This document shows positions 33,162 to 45,700 of a stretch of DNA of 64,000 bases, one piece after another. The notes under the pieces are model-generated. The model was not told where the DNA came from. It did no database searches and saw only the letters and a program-made list of their open reading frames with translations. The stretch covers positions 40,767,460-40,831,459 of the forward strand of contig OU862913.1 of NCBI GenBank assembly GCA_917880885.1, written 5' to 3'. A program made the position numbers and the translations under genes. How positions within the stretch are numbered: position 1 is the stretch's first letter; each line of letters begins with the position of its first letter. This stretch comes from Limnephilus marmoratus. Taxonomy: Eukaryota; Arthropoda; Insecta; Trichoptera; Limnephilidae.

Positions 33162-34112
33162 CGTCTGATGTTATTTTTCCTATGTGTTTATGGAATCCGT
33201 TTCTTTTTGGCTTTTGCTGTTCCCATGAACAACACAATGTTTCGAAAATGATATATGTATTCAAATAATTTTATTATATACTAGCTGGTTCCCGACATGC
33301 GTTGCAATGCCATGTTCAAAGAAATAAATTGTTTCTCCCTGCAAGTCCTTTCTCCCGCTATCTCTGCTAAAACGGCGGGTTTGCGCAGGTAAGTGCAAAT
33401 TGACGCGTGGTGGGGCTCCTTACTCGCGTGAAAAATAGAACAAAATGTACTGAATCCACTAACGAGATGACTAACCCACTCTACTAAAACTTTGGTGTTC
33501 GGACGCTTTAGCTACTAATATACTCTCCACTCGATTCAAATATTTGGCGTGTCCGAATGACTCTTAAGTGTAGGTTGTCATCTTATTTCCTTATTTCATT
33601 AACGATAAATGGGATCCACCTCTGATCTGGAGCCCAACAATACAAAAAACCCTGACTTTGGGCAGAAACTAGCGGTCCGTTTGAAAGACCTCCCATCTTA
33701 ACACGACCAGTATTTCAATGGAAGATGCTCCAAGGAACTACTGTCATTGATCCCTTCATCGACGGTGCACAGTTGGGAAATACGCCAATTGCGGTCTCAA
33801 CATTTGTGACATGAGAACGTGTAGTTTTTACGATTCGTTCCTGAGTTCACAGCTCAGTTGTGGAACTATTTGTAAACCCCTGAGTTTTTCCCTCCCTCCT
33901 ACCACATGGCTTTATTCAAGATCCAGAATCATTCCTAATTTCCCTCGAGAAGAATCTCTACACAGCATCCAAAAAGATTATATAGGTTCGGAGGGAAATT
34001 ATTTTTGTGAAATTATCTTGTGTGGAGTTTAAGTAAAACAAATATCTTGAGAACTAAAAGATCACATTGAGATGGTCAAATAATAACCCACCTGTTATCG
34101 TGACTAATGACT
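33162..34112. other. Repeat remnants; no gene seen
   Basis: At 33,281 CTAGCTGGTTCCCGACATGC resembles the start of Rep-C but then diverges. Sequence 33,790-34,031 is a degenerate reverse Rep-B copy (CTCTACACAGCATCC, GAGGGAAATTATTTTTG). No coding frame is supported. Confidence 0.5.
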
Positions 34113-34215
34113 ACTATGACGGCCTCCATAGTCGAGGGTTAGAATCCTCAAATACGAATCTAGAAGTCGCGCGTTCCTCTCCTTTCCCTCACTTGGTTCT
34201 GATATTACGTTACAG
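34113..34215 (+). repeat. SINE-A head fragment
   Basis: GACGGCCTCCATAGTCGAGG and the degenerate B-box AAGTCGCGCGTTCCTCTCC match the tRNA-like head of the 11,253 copy. Confidence 0.55.
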
Positions 34216-34330
34216 GAGATATGTGTGTCATGGCGGGAACCATCCAGCCGGGTGTCTGCAGACACATAATGAGGTGTTCCGTGGTCTTAGAAGCGGTATT
34301 CCACGGATCGCCATATCAGGTGAAGTCACA

Positions 34331-34350
34331 TATATATATATATATATATA
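34331..34350. repeat. (TA)n microsatellite
   Basis: A run of about ten TA dinucleotides. Confidence 0.9.
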
Positions 34351-36690
34351 ATCTTTCTGCATATTAAGTTAATTCGTAATTCATTTTACCAACAAAGTTT
34401 CTTAGTTTTATATGTATTTTTCTATGGATATTTTACAATTCAAAACACTGCAGTACAAGATGCAAATTAACAAGCTCATCATATTATAAACTGAACCAGT
34501 TATTTTATTTCAAGGCATTTCGGTTGTTAATAAATAAATAAGAAATATTTTTCATCACCAATGCAAACATTCGTTTTGAATTTCCAAGGATCAACAATGA
34601 AGTTAGGTGTTGCTTCTTTCACCTTTAATTTTTTCTGGAAAACCAGTAATATTATAATTTCTATTGTTTTGTGTATCTACGGAGATGTTTGTATTATTAT
34701 GTACTTGTGTACCTATGGTATTAATCATCTACACATATAAACCAATATGAATTATATATTGCTGCACTGGTTTTTTGCTAAAAGCTATTTTTTATTTACG
34801 AATATTAAATTGAAAACATTGAATGTTTCAAAGAAGAAACGTGGTGTAACAGACGTGTCAGCGTCTTTACAAGACTGTAATAGGGGCACCGGCATCTCGT
34901 GCACGCTGGTCCGGATGTGTCCAAATGATGAGGGTGGTAACCCTGGATTGTTGAGGGTGGCAACCCTAGATCGGCCTCCTTGCACCCAGAGCTTGGTGAA
35001 TGGCAGCCCTGGATGTCCCGGCCTCTGCCTGAACCTGGCGCCTTGCGGTGTCCTTAGTAGGGCCGGCTTGTCTTGAGGAGGTAGGCAGCAGGCTTGATGA
35101 TCAGGCAGAGCTTCAGCAGGAGGCAGTCGGAGAGAAGTCTTCCAGAGGAAGTATGTAATAAAACACTCATTGAGTAAAAAACTTGAACTGATTTATTTCA
35201 AAAAATTCGTTCCTTATATTCTAATTGGTATACCCGATTTGGGGCCGGACAAAATCACAGAAAAGTGGTGGGAGGAGTCATTCCACGCCACCACTAGTAT
35301 ATAAGGGGCAGAGAAATGCTCACAATATATTTTGCCTGTTTCATTCGAAAAAGCGCTCGCTTAAATTTCAAACTTTACAGGATTTTGTAGCGCAAACTAC
35401 TGGTAAAAAAATAAATTTATAATTAGAAACAAGTAAGGAAAAGTATGATGTGTAACTAGAATTTTTGTTTGGAGAGTTTTGATGCATTTTAAGATTTTTG
35501 ATTTGAAAATTTACGTTATGTGATTTTAATTAAATGATTTCACAATGAAATACAATAAAATTATTTTTCCCAGGTTTCCCGTGAGATAATCTACCGAAAT
35601 CTGTTTATTTCATCTTCCCACGAGGTCCTTGGATTTTTGAAATGGGAAAAATGTGAAAATTTCATCTGCGAAATTTTCAAAGTGTTTTGACAAGTACAAA
35701 CATGACTTTATTTTCTATGGGTTTTTACCTAGAGACAAAGTTTTATGTTTTGCTGGAGGCCTTGCAGGTCCTACAATGAAAACTGATTATTTCGTTGTCC
35801 TGCAAGGCTCGCAGACTTTAAAATTTAAAGTAAAAAATTAAGAATATAACATACAAAATTTAGAATGTAAAAATAATGAGTTTACAATCTCCCCAGTGGC
35901 AACCTGAAAGTATCGTTTATTTGTTGCACTGGGGAAATGTACATTTCTAATGAGAAAACCTTAAGATATTTTATTTAATTAATTCTAAGCATAAAACAAA
36001 CAAGATTGATAATTCTAACAAGAAAAATGAACAAGTGAAATCCTTTTCATCAACATTTCGCTGGCGGCACGGTACTCTTGCATTTTGAGGCCAGGTCATT
36101 TTTTACTAATTTCCAAGAAATGACCACAAAACTGCAGAGGACCGGGCCAACGATGAACATTGATGAAAAAGATTTCGAGGGTATGAACACGTCGGTTACA
36201 CGTGGTATGTATCTGCGTTTCGTAGTTAGTTAGTTTTTTTTAATAACTAAACGCATGAATTTGTTCAATTCACAATGAAATAAAATATTGATGAGGAATA
36301 CTCGTGTAGTACCGTATAAAAATAAAATAAGTTATACTATAATATATTTAAATTTTATATGGATAGTTTTTTCCAATGTTTTTGAAACATATCGATAAAA
36401 TAAATGGTGTGTTAAAAGTGATGTCATTTAAAAAAATAAAATATTTAACATGGCAGGTCTTATGACTTATGACATGTCTCTTACCACTTAAAACTTTTTG
36501 TCCACTACAAAAAACGGTTAACTCTAATTCTGGAAATAAATACTCAATGGTATTGAATTCAGGATGTTTTATTTCTGTGAACAAGAATAGTGCAGCGATA
36601 TTTGACGTTGCAGTTCGGATCAGCTTGTTTATCAGGGAAGAGAAGATAGCAGTATAAAATACTAGGTAATACAATGTAGTGTGTTTTCAG
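34351..36690. other. Upstream intron or intergenic DNA; no exon recognised
   Basis: It contains a GC-richer block at 34,840-35,150 and a TATA-like TATATAAGGGGCAG at 35,299. The region 35,110-35,340 (AATAAAACACTCATTGAG, GGGGCCGGACAAAATC) could be an LTR remnant. The missing first half of CLIP domain 1 was looked for here and not found with confidence. Confidence 0.4.
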
Positions 36691-36799
36691 GTGTGCGCCT
36701 CCCCGGAGAACAGGCTGATAGTATGCTGCCCCTGGGTACCAGGACAAGAGACAAGACTGCAAGCCGGATGCCAGGCAAACACAACTGCTCCTAGAGAAG
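36691..36799 (+). CDS. CLIP 1, exon B (Cys4-6), with extended linker
   Basis: The acceptor TTTTCAG precedes VCASPENRLIVCCPWVPG. Cys4 is residue 2, and Cys5-Cys6 are the adjacent CC. Unlike the other B exons (55-61 nt), this one is 109 nt and adds QETRLQAGCQANTTAPRE before the donor GAAG|GTTCCT. It therefore carries an extra unpaired Cys and a potential N-glycosylation site (NTT). It starts in phase 0 and ends in phase 1 like the others. Its A exon is not recognised upstream. A shorter exon is not possible at this spot without a non-GT donor. Confidence 0.75.
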
Positions 36800-39700
36800 G
36801 TTCCTCACTTTCACTTAATATAGTTTATTCACCTTCACCTTTTGTGTTCTGTAACTCTGGTGTTTCTGTTTGTTTGAAGGTGATAACTGTACGATGGTGG
36901 ACACAAGAATGGCGGGAGTGTGCAGTCAATTCGGCAACTGCCCGACAGCGATGGAGGCCGCCAGTAAAGGCAAATCCCCCCAGGTACTGTTCATCCATTT
37001 ATGTAAAATAACAACATGTTTTCACATTTGCGACAATTTTACCTGCAGTTAATAATATTTACATTTGCAATGATTTTATAATTGTTTGAAATTAATCTAC
37101 TGATAATAGAAGTGTCAGAGGACAACACTACGAAATTTTTAATCTCAAAAATTGGTGCATAATCAACAAAGGTATGATATTTTAACAATCAGTAAGAAAC
37201 ATATGATGTAGTTTTTTATTATTTTTTTAAATAAAAAAAAACGATTAAAGCATGCAGAATTTTCACGTAATGAATTTTGTTACCTACATATACCAATGAG
37301 ATATAACATACGTCAAATTAATGTCCGCCATCGTAAACTGGGTGAAACCCGGTACCAAAATAGAAGACATTTTTCATCCCAAATCCTTAAAGGGTTCCAT
37401 ACGGTCAAGCGTGTAATTTTATTCTCCATGCTCAAGCAGTTTGATGAAAACTGCTTGAGAACTACTGTCAGGCCTCATGTTCAAAAGACAATCATTTAGT
37501 AAAGACTAAACCTATCATATTTTCAGGTTTGCGCTTTAGAAGGCAATATTCAGATTGTTTGCTGCCCTCTGGTGACAGTAGCTGAAGGTATAGTACCAAG
37601 AACTTGATCATCATTCTCTCAATAATATTTCTCTCTTCTTGTATAACGGTCATGTTGCTTTTGCAGGTGATAAATGCACGCTAGCTGAAACTGGGCGGGT
37701 CGGCAAGTGTCTTCGGATATCAAAGTGCCCCGTTGCCGTGGAGGCAGCCCTGAAGGGAATAACTCCTCAGGTGAAGCCACATTTTGACACTTTTATAGTA
37801 ACCACTGCATGTCTCTCTTCTTTCTTTTATGTTATTTAAATATTACAAGTAATTGGTTTTAAGGCTGTAAACGAAAGAATATGTATAAAACCAAGTAATT
37901 GGTTTTAAGGCTGTAAACGAAAGAATATGTATAAAACCAAGTAATTGGTTTTAAGGCTGTAAACGAAAGAATATGTATAAAACCAAGTAATTGGTTTTAA
38001 GGCTGTAAACGAAAGAATATGTATAAAACCAAGTAATTGGTTTTAAGGCTGTAAACGAAAGAATATGTATAAAACCAAGTAATTGGTTTTAAGGCTGTAA
38101 ACGAAAGAATATGTATAAAACCAAGTAATTGGTTTTAAGGCTGTAAACGAAAGAATATGTATAAAACCAAGTAATTGGTTTTAAGGCTGTAAACGAAAGA
38201 ATATGTATACTTCGTATAAAAACTAAATTCTTTAACATTTCCATCGTAAATGTTCACGCTGAGACAGAAGACAAAGATGAAGTAACTAAGGATACTTTCT
38301 ATCATAAACTGGAACAGATATATGACACCATACCATCCAATGATATAAAAATGGTAATTGGAGACCTTAATGCAAAAATTGGTCAGGATCCGGCACACCA
38401 ACAGGTTACAGGAAAAAACAGTCTTCATACGGAAAGCAATAACAATGGATCAAGAGTGATTGACTATGCAGAATCAAGGAATATGATAATAGCATCAACA
38501 CAGTTCCCACGGAAGAATATATATAAATGGACATGGACATCACCTGGCGGCAGATACCATAACCAAATAGACCATATCCTAATTGAAAGAAGAGGGGCGA
38601 CCAGTATCACAAATGTAAGAAGCTACAGAGGAGCTAACTGTGATTCGGATCACTATTTGGTAGTAGCATCCTATAGATGCAGAATAGCAAGAGATAAAAG
38701 GTCTAATCAGCCAAGTATCCCAAAGCTAAACATCGATGCTCTAAAAACACCAGAAGGATTGGAAAGATATCATGACTCATTGTCAACAAACCTACCAAAC
38801 CAACTGAGTGATCCGCTCTCCCCAAATGATTTAGAAGAGGACTGGACCAATCTGAGAAATGCACTGCTGACAGCGGCGGAATCAGGCATTGGAAATAGAC
38901 CAAGACAGGCTAGAAATCCCTGGTTCGATGAGGAGTGCATACAGAGCGTCTGCAAGAAAAATGTTCTAAAAAAATTATGTATAGAAAGAGGAACTAGAGC
39001 AAAAAGACAATCCTACGAACAAGCACGAAGAGATGCTAACAATTTAATTAAAAGAAAGAAGAGATTGTACTTTAACAACATATTGTTGAAAATGGAACAT
39101 GACTTTGCAAATAACAATCCACGTGAGGCATATAAAGGCGTCAATGTATTTAAAAAGGGCTTCAAACCCAACACATCTCTGTGCAGAGATAGTAATGGAG
39201 ACATAATAGGAGATAAGGAAAAGATCAAGACTAGGTGGAAAGAATATTTTCAACAGCTCTTAAATCCCAATAACAACCTGACAGTCGAACCAACTCCAAT
39301 TCCGGACGAGCTAAATAGTGATGAAACAACGAGAGCGCCATCAATGGCAGAAATAAGGGCTGCCCTAAAGAAATTGAAATACAATAAAACTCCGGGAGGA
39401 GATAATATCCCTGCAGAGCTCTATAAATATGGAAACGAACAACTGAAGAACCTGCTACACAATCTCATTGTGAAAATATGGACCGCCGAAAGAGTACCAG
39501 AAGAATGGAAAACTAGCATAATATGCCCCATACATAAAAAGGGAGACAAATTGAAGTGTGAAAATCACAGAGGAATATCTTTACTTTGTACAGCGTATAA
39601 AATTTTCACAATGATTTTGAAAGAAAGACTAGAATATTACTCAGAAAACTTACTAGGAGAATATCAGGCAGGGTTCAGGAGGGGGAGATCCACCACTGAT

Positions 39701-42700
39701 CAACTCTTCACTACTCGACAAATCCTGACAAAATGCTGGGAATTCGATATAGATATATACCAACTATTTGTTGACTTCAAACAGGCGTATGACAGTATAG
39801 ATAGGGAGAAAATATATGAAATACTCCTCAATTTTGGAATACCGCCCAAAATAGTCAAGCTTGTAAAAGCAACAATGGTCGGATCACGGTGTCGAGTAAG
39901 GATAGGAGGTGAAACAACGGAGGATTTTAACGTCTCCCAGGGGCTGAAACAAGGTGATGGCTTAGCACCCACCCTTTTCAATATTGTACTGGAGCACGTC
40001 GTGAGGAAGACAATGATCAGTACCGACTCAAACATCTGCTACAGAAGCAATCAAATAGTTGGCTACGCAGATGACCTTAACATTGTCGGAAGATCCCTAC
40101 AGGCTGTAAGAGAAGTGTTTGACCCTTTGGAGACTGCGGCAAGAGAGGTGGGTTTGCAAATCAATGAAAATAAAACAAAAATCATGATGCAAACCAGAAC
40201 CCCTCACCGCAGAATAAAAGACAAAGTGAAATTCAAAGACAATTATAATTTCGAAGTGGTCGAAGAGTTTACCTACCTGGGCTCCATCATAACGCAGGAC
40301 AATGAAGACCCAGTAGAAGTAAGAAAGCGCATTACAGCCGCTAACAAAACTTACTTCGCGTTGCTGCCAGTGTTCAAATCCCGAAACGTCCATAGGAAAA
40401 CCAAAATAACCTTATATAAAACAATTATCAGAACGGTCTTGGCCTATGGATGTGAGGCGGGAACCCTGACAGCAAAGTCAGCGGAACGGCTGGACATCTT
40501 CGAAAGAAAGGTACTTCGAAGAATCTTAGGAGCAGTGCGAGAGGGAGAGGCATGGAGAATCCGCCACAATAATGAGCTCTATGATATTTACCAAGCTCCC
40601 AGACTCTCCACCCATTTAAGACTCCAAAGATTAAGATGGGCCGGACATGTGCACCGAATGCCAAGCACACGAGTACCGAAGAAGGTTCTGACAGGACACC
40701 CGGGAGGTAAACGAAAGGCGGGCAGACCTAGACTGAGATGGGAGGATGATGTCAGGAAGGATGCAAGAGGATTACTCCATGTTGCAGATTGGAAGACGAC
40801 GGCCGAGGACAGAGGGCGGTGGAGGCTTATTTTGAAGGAGGCCAAGGCTCGAAATGGGCTGTAGCGCCATTGAAGAAGAAGAAGATTTAAATATTACTAT
40901 AGGTACCATTCATTTAAATAGAAATAAATAATATAATAATGAAGAATACAGCTTTAATAAATTTTTATTTATTAAATTTGATTTGGTCTTTGCATACATT
41001 TTTATTTTTGAATAAAAATATCAACATGCTTCAAAACTAATGTTACTTCATCAGGATTTTTTTTTAAATTAGTTCAATACAGGATGCCTTAAGAAAAATA
41101 ATTCTTCTCTCAGGTCCTGTGTCATCTTTAAGGGTGCTGTGTGGAGGGTCTTTTTAGGAAAGGAAAGGGAGGAAGTTCTGAGAAGGAAAAGGGTACAAAA
41201 TTCTAGGAACCAAAGAGGTAGGAATCTGAAAGCCAATGTGTCCAAAAATGGCGGACGTATACATCCATCACTCCCACTGCGGTTCAAGACAATGTTCCGA
41301 GAGAGTACGCCTGAAGAATCAAGGGGACCCTTTTAACTATTTTCTCCAGATCCGACCTCCCGTGTAGCTGGTGGGCAGACGCATCTGCTGCCAAGACTCG
41401 GACAAACCTCATCCTATGAAATCGAGCACCCCTGCTAAGTCACAAAACGTGGCGAACTGCTTGAGGTGACCTATGGCAGAGATATTGATTATCCAAGAAG
41501 TTATTCCCTGGGCGGCGGTACCCCCACCCGCTTCCCAAAATGAGAATCCCCAAAAGATATAACCATAGCTTTTCTTTTTTTAATAACCTCTATTTTGTTT
41601 TCAGATTTGCTCTTTAGATGGCTCTGTTCCGGTTGTCTGCTGCGAGGGGGTGGTTGAAGGTATATACATCATTCATTAATCATTCAAATCCAGTATGCAA
41701 TGGTAAAAATAGTTGTGCAGGCTTCCTAATCAACACAAAACTTTTTTTATATTGCAAAAGGCAGCAAGTCGTTGAGGTGGGATAATAACGGCTCAGAGTG
41801 TTTGCAGCTTTATCACTGGGAATTCAAACAGGCAAACATCAACCTTCAAATAAATCACTGACGCACATTACTTTTGGATCGTAGGCAGAATCTCCGTCTT
41901 CATTTTATTTATTTTATTTTAAATGCATATTTACAGTTATACATTATCAATAATAAACGTACATTTTATTTTATTAAGTAATAATAGCGTTTTTGAATTG
42001 ATGAATATTTAGTTGAAAGATATCTATATCGGGGACAGGTAATTGAGTAAAATAATCATTTTTTCGAGCGGCATTACTAATGGTAAGTTAGTCTGCATTT
42101 CGGAACAACAAAAGTTCTGTATCTGTGCGCTTTTGTGAAGTTGTCGGGACATAAAACTCAAATTTTTGTATTATATCGGGAATACAGATGTTACCGTTTA
42201 AAAGTGAATATGCTGTTGTCAGCAAAGCAGTTTTCCTTCTATCGGCGAGGCTTTTATACCCAGCATGCTGGACAAAAAGGCTGACGGATATAACCAGGGA
42301 TATTTAATATCCGAAGTCCCAAAGATATAAATGTCTCATAAACTTCTTTTGCACTTTCTCTATCATTTGAGAGTAAGTTAAATCCACTGGTCCCCATATT
42401 ACTGAACTTCTTTCCAAAATGCTACGTACTAAACTATAGTATAGCACATGAATCGCGACCGAGCTGCAAAAATATCTGGAGTTGCTTAGCACAAATTCTA
42501 GCATTCTTAGAATTTGGCTGCATATCGCTTCTATGTGAACGTGAAATGTTAGGTGCGCATCAAATTGATTCGTGATACCCAAATCTCGAAATAACAATGT
42601 GCTGAAGAGATGAATAAGTTTTTAAGATTAATAAATTTTGTAGTTATAGTAAATCGTTTTATTTGCTTTGATGTAGCACATAATAGAGCATTTCTTAATA

Positions 42701-45700
42701 TCAAATCCTAATTTATTGATGTGACTCCATTCGACGATACAATTTATATCACTTTGTAGCTGCAAGCAATTTTCCAAAGATTTTATTAAAAGGAATAGTT
42801 TAGGGTCATCCGCAAATAAGAGAAACTTAGAAAATTTTATGCAATGGTAAATTTCGTTTTTCGACCCCTGCAAAACTCCAGAGTTTGTGATGAAGTTGGA
42901 AGAGTGGAATATACTATAAGTTACGTATTGCTGTCTGTTTGAGAAATAACTTAAAAGTTTCGCTGAAAATCCAAATTGGTCGAGTTTGTTTAGAAGAATA
43001 AGCGGATCTACCGAGTCAAAGGCTTTTGCAAATTCGTTGTATGATACATCTACTTGATTGTTACTCTCAAGAGCTTGAGATATGTAGTCCGTAAAAACCA
43101 TTAGATTAGACACAGTAGATCTGCCAGACCTAAAGACCTAAAATCATGTTGCTGGTAAATTATAAAGGGTTCAACTTGGGTATAAATGCATTTATGAATT
43201 ATTAGTTCAAATAATTGGGCTGGGAAGGATAAGATCGCCACTGGTCTGTAATTAGAGACTGAAGCCTTATCACCAGTTTTATGTAGCGGTGTAACTTTGG
43301 AGATAATATTTGGAGATAATATTCCGGAATTTAATGAGAGATTATAAATATATGCGAGAGGTGTTTATAAGGGCTCAGAACAGCCCTTTAACACGAATGA
43401 CGGAATAAGATCCGGCCAAAAAAAGTTTTGGCTTTTAATTTTTTAACAGCCGCGGTGATTTCAATGTTTGTCATATTTTGAATATCAACATTCTGCGCTA
43501 TTAGTGGCGTATTTTTTCCAGGTATAAAAGATTTCAAACCGCAGCTTCCTTATTGTAAGTTGGTTTAAAATATTCTGCAAATGCTTCCGGAATATCTGCT
43601 CCTGAGAAAAACTGATTATTCCAAGTAACATGGTCAACAAACCTGCCATCACTTTTTTTTACGAGATTTTGTGTTATGTAAATCTGGTGTGTCTGTTTGT
43701 TTGAAGGTGATAACTGTACAATAGTGGACACAGGAAGGGTGGGAGTATGCAGCCGATTCGCCAACTGCCAGGCAGCGATAGAGGCATCCAGTAAAGGCAT
43801 TTCCCCACAGGTACTGTTTTTTTATTCAAAATCTTTACATACTCTCCAATATGTAAGGATTTTGCAAAAAAAATCACAACCTTCTGTATCAATCAATAAT
43901 CTGAAATCATCCAAATCACTCGTTATTATTTTCAATTGTAAAAACAAACTCATGCGAATAACCTTAGTATGACTAGACAGAAGGAAAATAGATAGTAGTC
44001 GTAAAGTATGAATAGTATATTATCATAGACAACCTAATAGCCATCGAGGATATGGAAAGACAAATAACAGCATCCGTTAGAGCATGTATGCTGTCAAGAC
44101 ATTCTTAATTTTGTAGACCAAACGTAAAAAGAATACTCAACCCATTGTACACATTACTGTATACGTCAGAAGTACGAATAGATTACAGTGCATGCCAAGG
44201 GCATAAGCTGAAAATCGCTAACAATAATGTTTATCACCAACTATACTACCTACCTAGAAACTGCAGCGCTACGAAAATGTTCCAGGGAGATACATCTCCG
44301 TCATCGCATGAGAAGCGCAAACAAAGACTTTAATCATCACAACAGCGGTTGCCTGGATGGATTTCCCCCTTATGGCCCTCTGCAGATAGGAGACCTTCAA
44401 ACATCCTCAATGAACGACTGCTTATATATATTTTGGTGTTTATTTTCGTTATTTGTTTTTGAAGTGTTATGCCGTGTTGCGCTACCTCCTTCTTTAGCCA
44501 ACGTTTCGGAGAGCGTTGCAGTGTCCATCATCAGGGCGGATCCGGCAGATCCGGTAAATGTGATCACACATCTACGGAATCTGCCGGATCCGCCCTGATG
44601 ATGGACACTGCAACGATGTCCGAAACGTTGGCTAAAGAAGGAGGTAGCGCAACACGGCATAACACCCCAAAAACAAATAACGAAGATACTTTTGGCCGTG
44701 AAAATCTTAAGACGTATCATTTTGGTGTTTTTTTATTTTTGCAATTTCATTTTCATGCTTATTCGTTTTTATTTTATGTATGTATTATTATTTTGATACT
44801 TTTTCAATTAAAAGTCTGATTTTTTGTTATTTCGAAATACAGAATGTATGGCACAGCACTACTCCTGCGTACATTCTGTAATTTGGCCGTGATAATCTAA
44901 AATCATATCTATTATTTTATTTGTTTTTATTATAAATACTGCAGCGAAACCGAAATCGCTTAAATGCTCTATAGATTCGAGATCTGTAAAACTGTACAGA
45001 CTGTAAACTGACCGTGTTTAATGTAAATCACATCATTGTGTGCACTAATGGTAAATCAATATAGATATTAATAAAATCATTTAGGTTAAAAATCAAAAAA
45101 TAAAAATATTTGACAGTTTAAAAAAGGTATTTCAGAAGCACAGAGGATGAAACAATTCTCTCGGAGGTAAGAGAGGTCCCGAAGTCGATTATCGGTGAAG
45201 ATATGATCTCAATTTTTTGCGTCTTATCTCTTTCGTGTTCTTTAAATCTTAATAACATTGTCACATTATTTATTATAATCAGAATGAAGACTAAAGCCTA
45301 TTTTTTCCAGATTTGCGCTTTAGAGGACAGAGTTCAGATAGTGTGCTGCCCTCCGGTGACAGTAATTGAAGGTACGATACCCAGAACTTAATCTTTCTAC
45401 TTTTGATACCGACAACTGCTGGTGGAATTTCATTAAAATTATGTAATTAAAACAATTAAAAACTTATTTCCACTTATTTGAATTGAGATCTTAACCAGTT
45501 TCAGCCTGTTAAGGCCATCTTCCGATAGGTGCAATGGTTAATCTATAAATTACATACATAAATATATTGGGAGTGGGAGGGGGTAGTCAACAAGGTTTTT
45601 AATCAATCTATATGGGTTTCTCCAGTTTGTTGCTATGTTGTCTTAGACGGTTAATAACAACTGGAATTCCAATCCTTAAAGACAACATTAATTTGATCAA

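Larger units (their letters stand above)
37834..40897 (+). mobile_element. RTE-like non-LTR retrotransposon with amplified 5' end, inside the intron between CLIP 3 exons
   Basis: A perfect 13-bp duplication ATTTAAATATTAC (37,834-37,846 and 40,885-40,897) brackets the whole insertion, including the 46-bp array. The 3' end is GAAGAAGAAGAAG after the stop codon, a tail common in this element group. The ORF is open from the truncated endonuclease to the C-terminus, so the copy is fairly young. Confidence 0.88.

Noticed and set aside
34840..34940. CLIP-like Cys pattern (DCNRGTGISCTLVRMCP) as the missing exon A of CLIP 1
   Set aside because: The Cys2-Cys3 spacing fits, but Cys1-Cys2 is three residues short, there is no GT donor in the right phase and the sequence resembles none of the four A exons. 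The surrounding GC-rich block looks repeat-like.
35225..35422. Promoter and first exon of the CLIP gene at the TATATAAGG box
   Set aside because: The TATA-like box is real, but no signal peptide or in-phase exon follows and the flanks look like an LTR remnant. Kept only as a note.
37847..38209. CRISPR array
   Set aside because: The 46-bp units are contiguous with no spacers, and the DNA is an insect intron.
44227..44819. Frames of 107-123 codons with AHHQGGSGR-like peptides
   Set aside because: They are mirror translations of the Penelope-like inverted repeat, not proteins.
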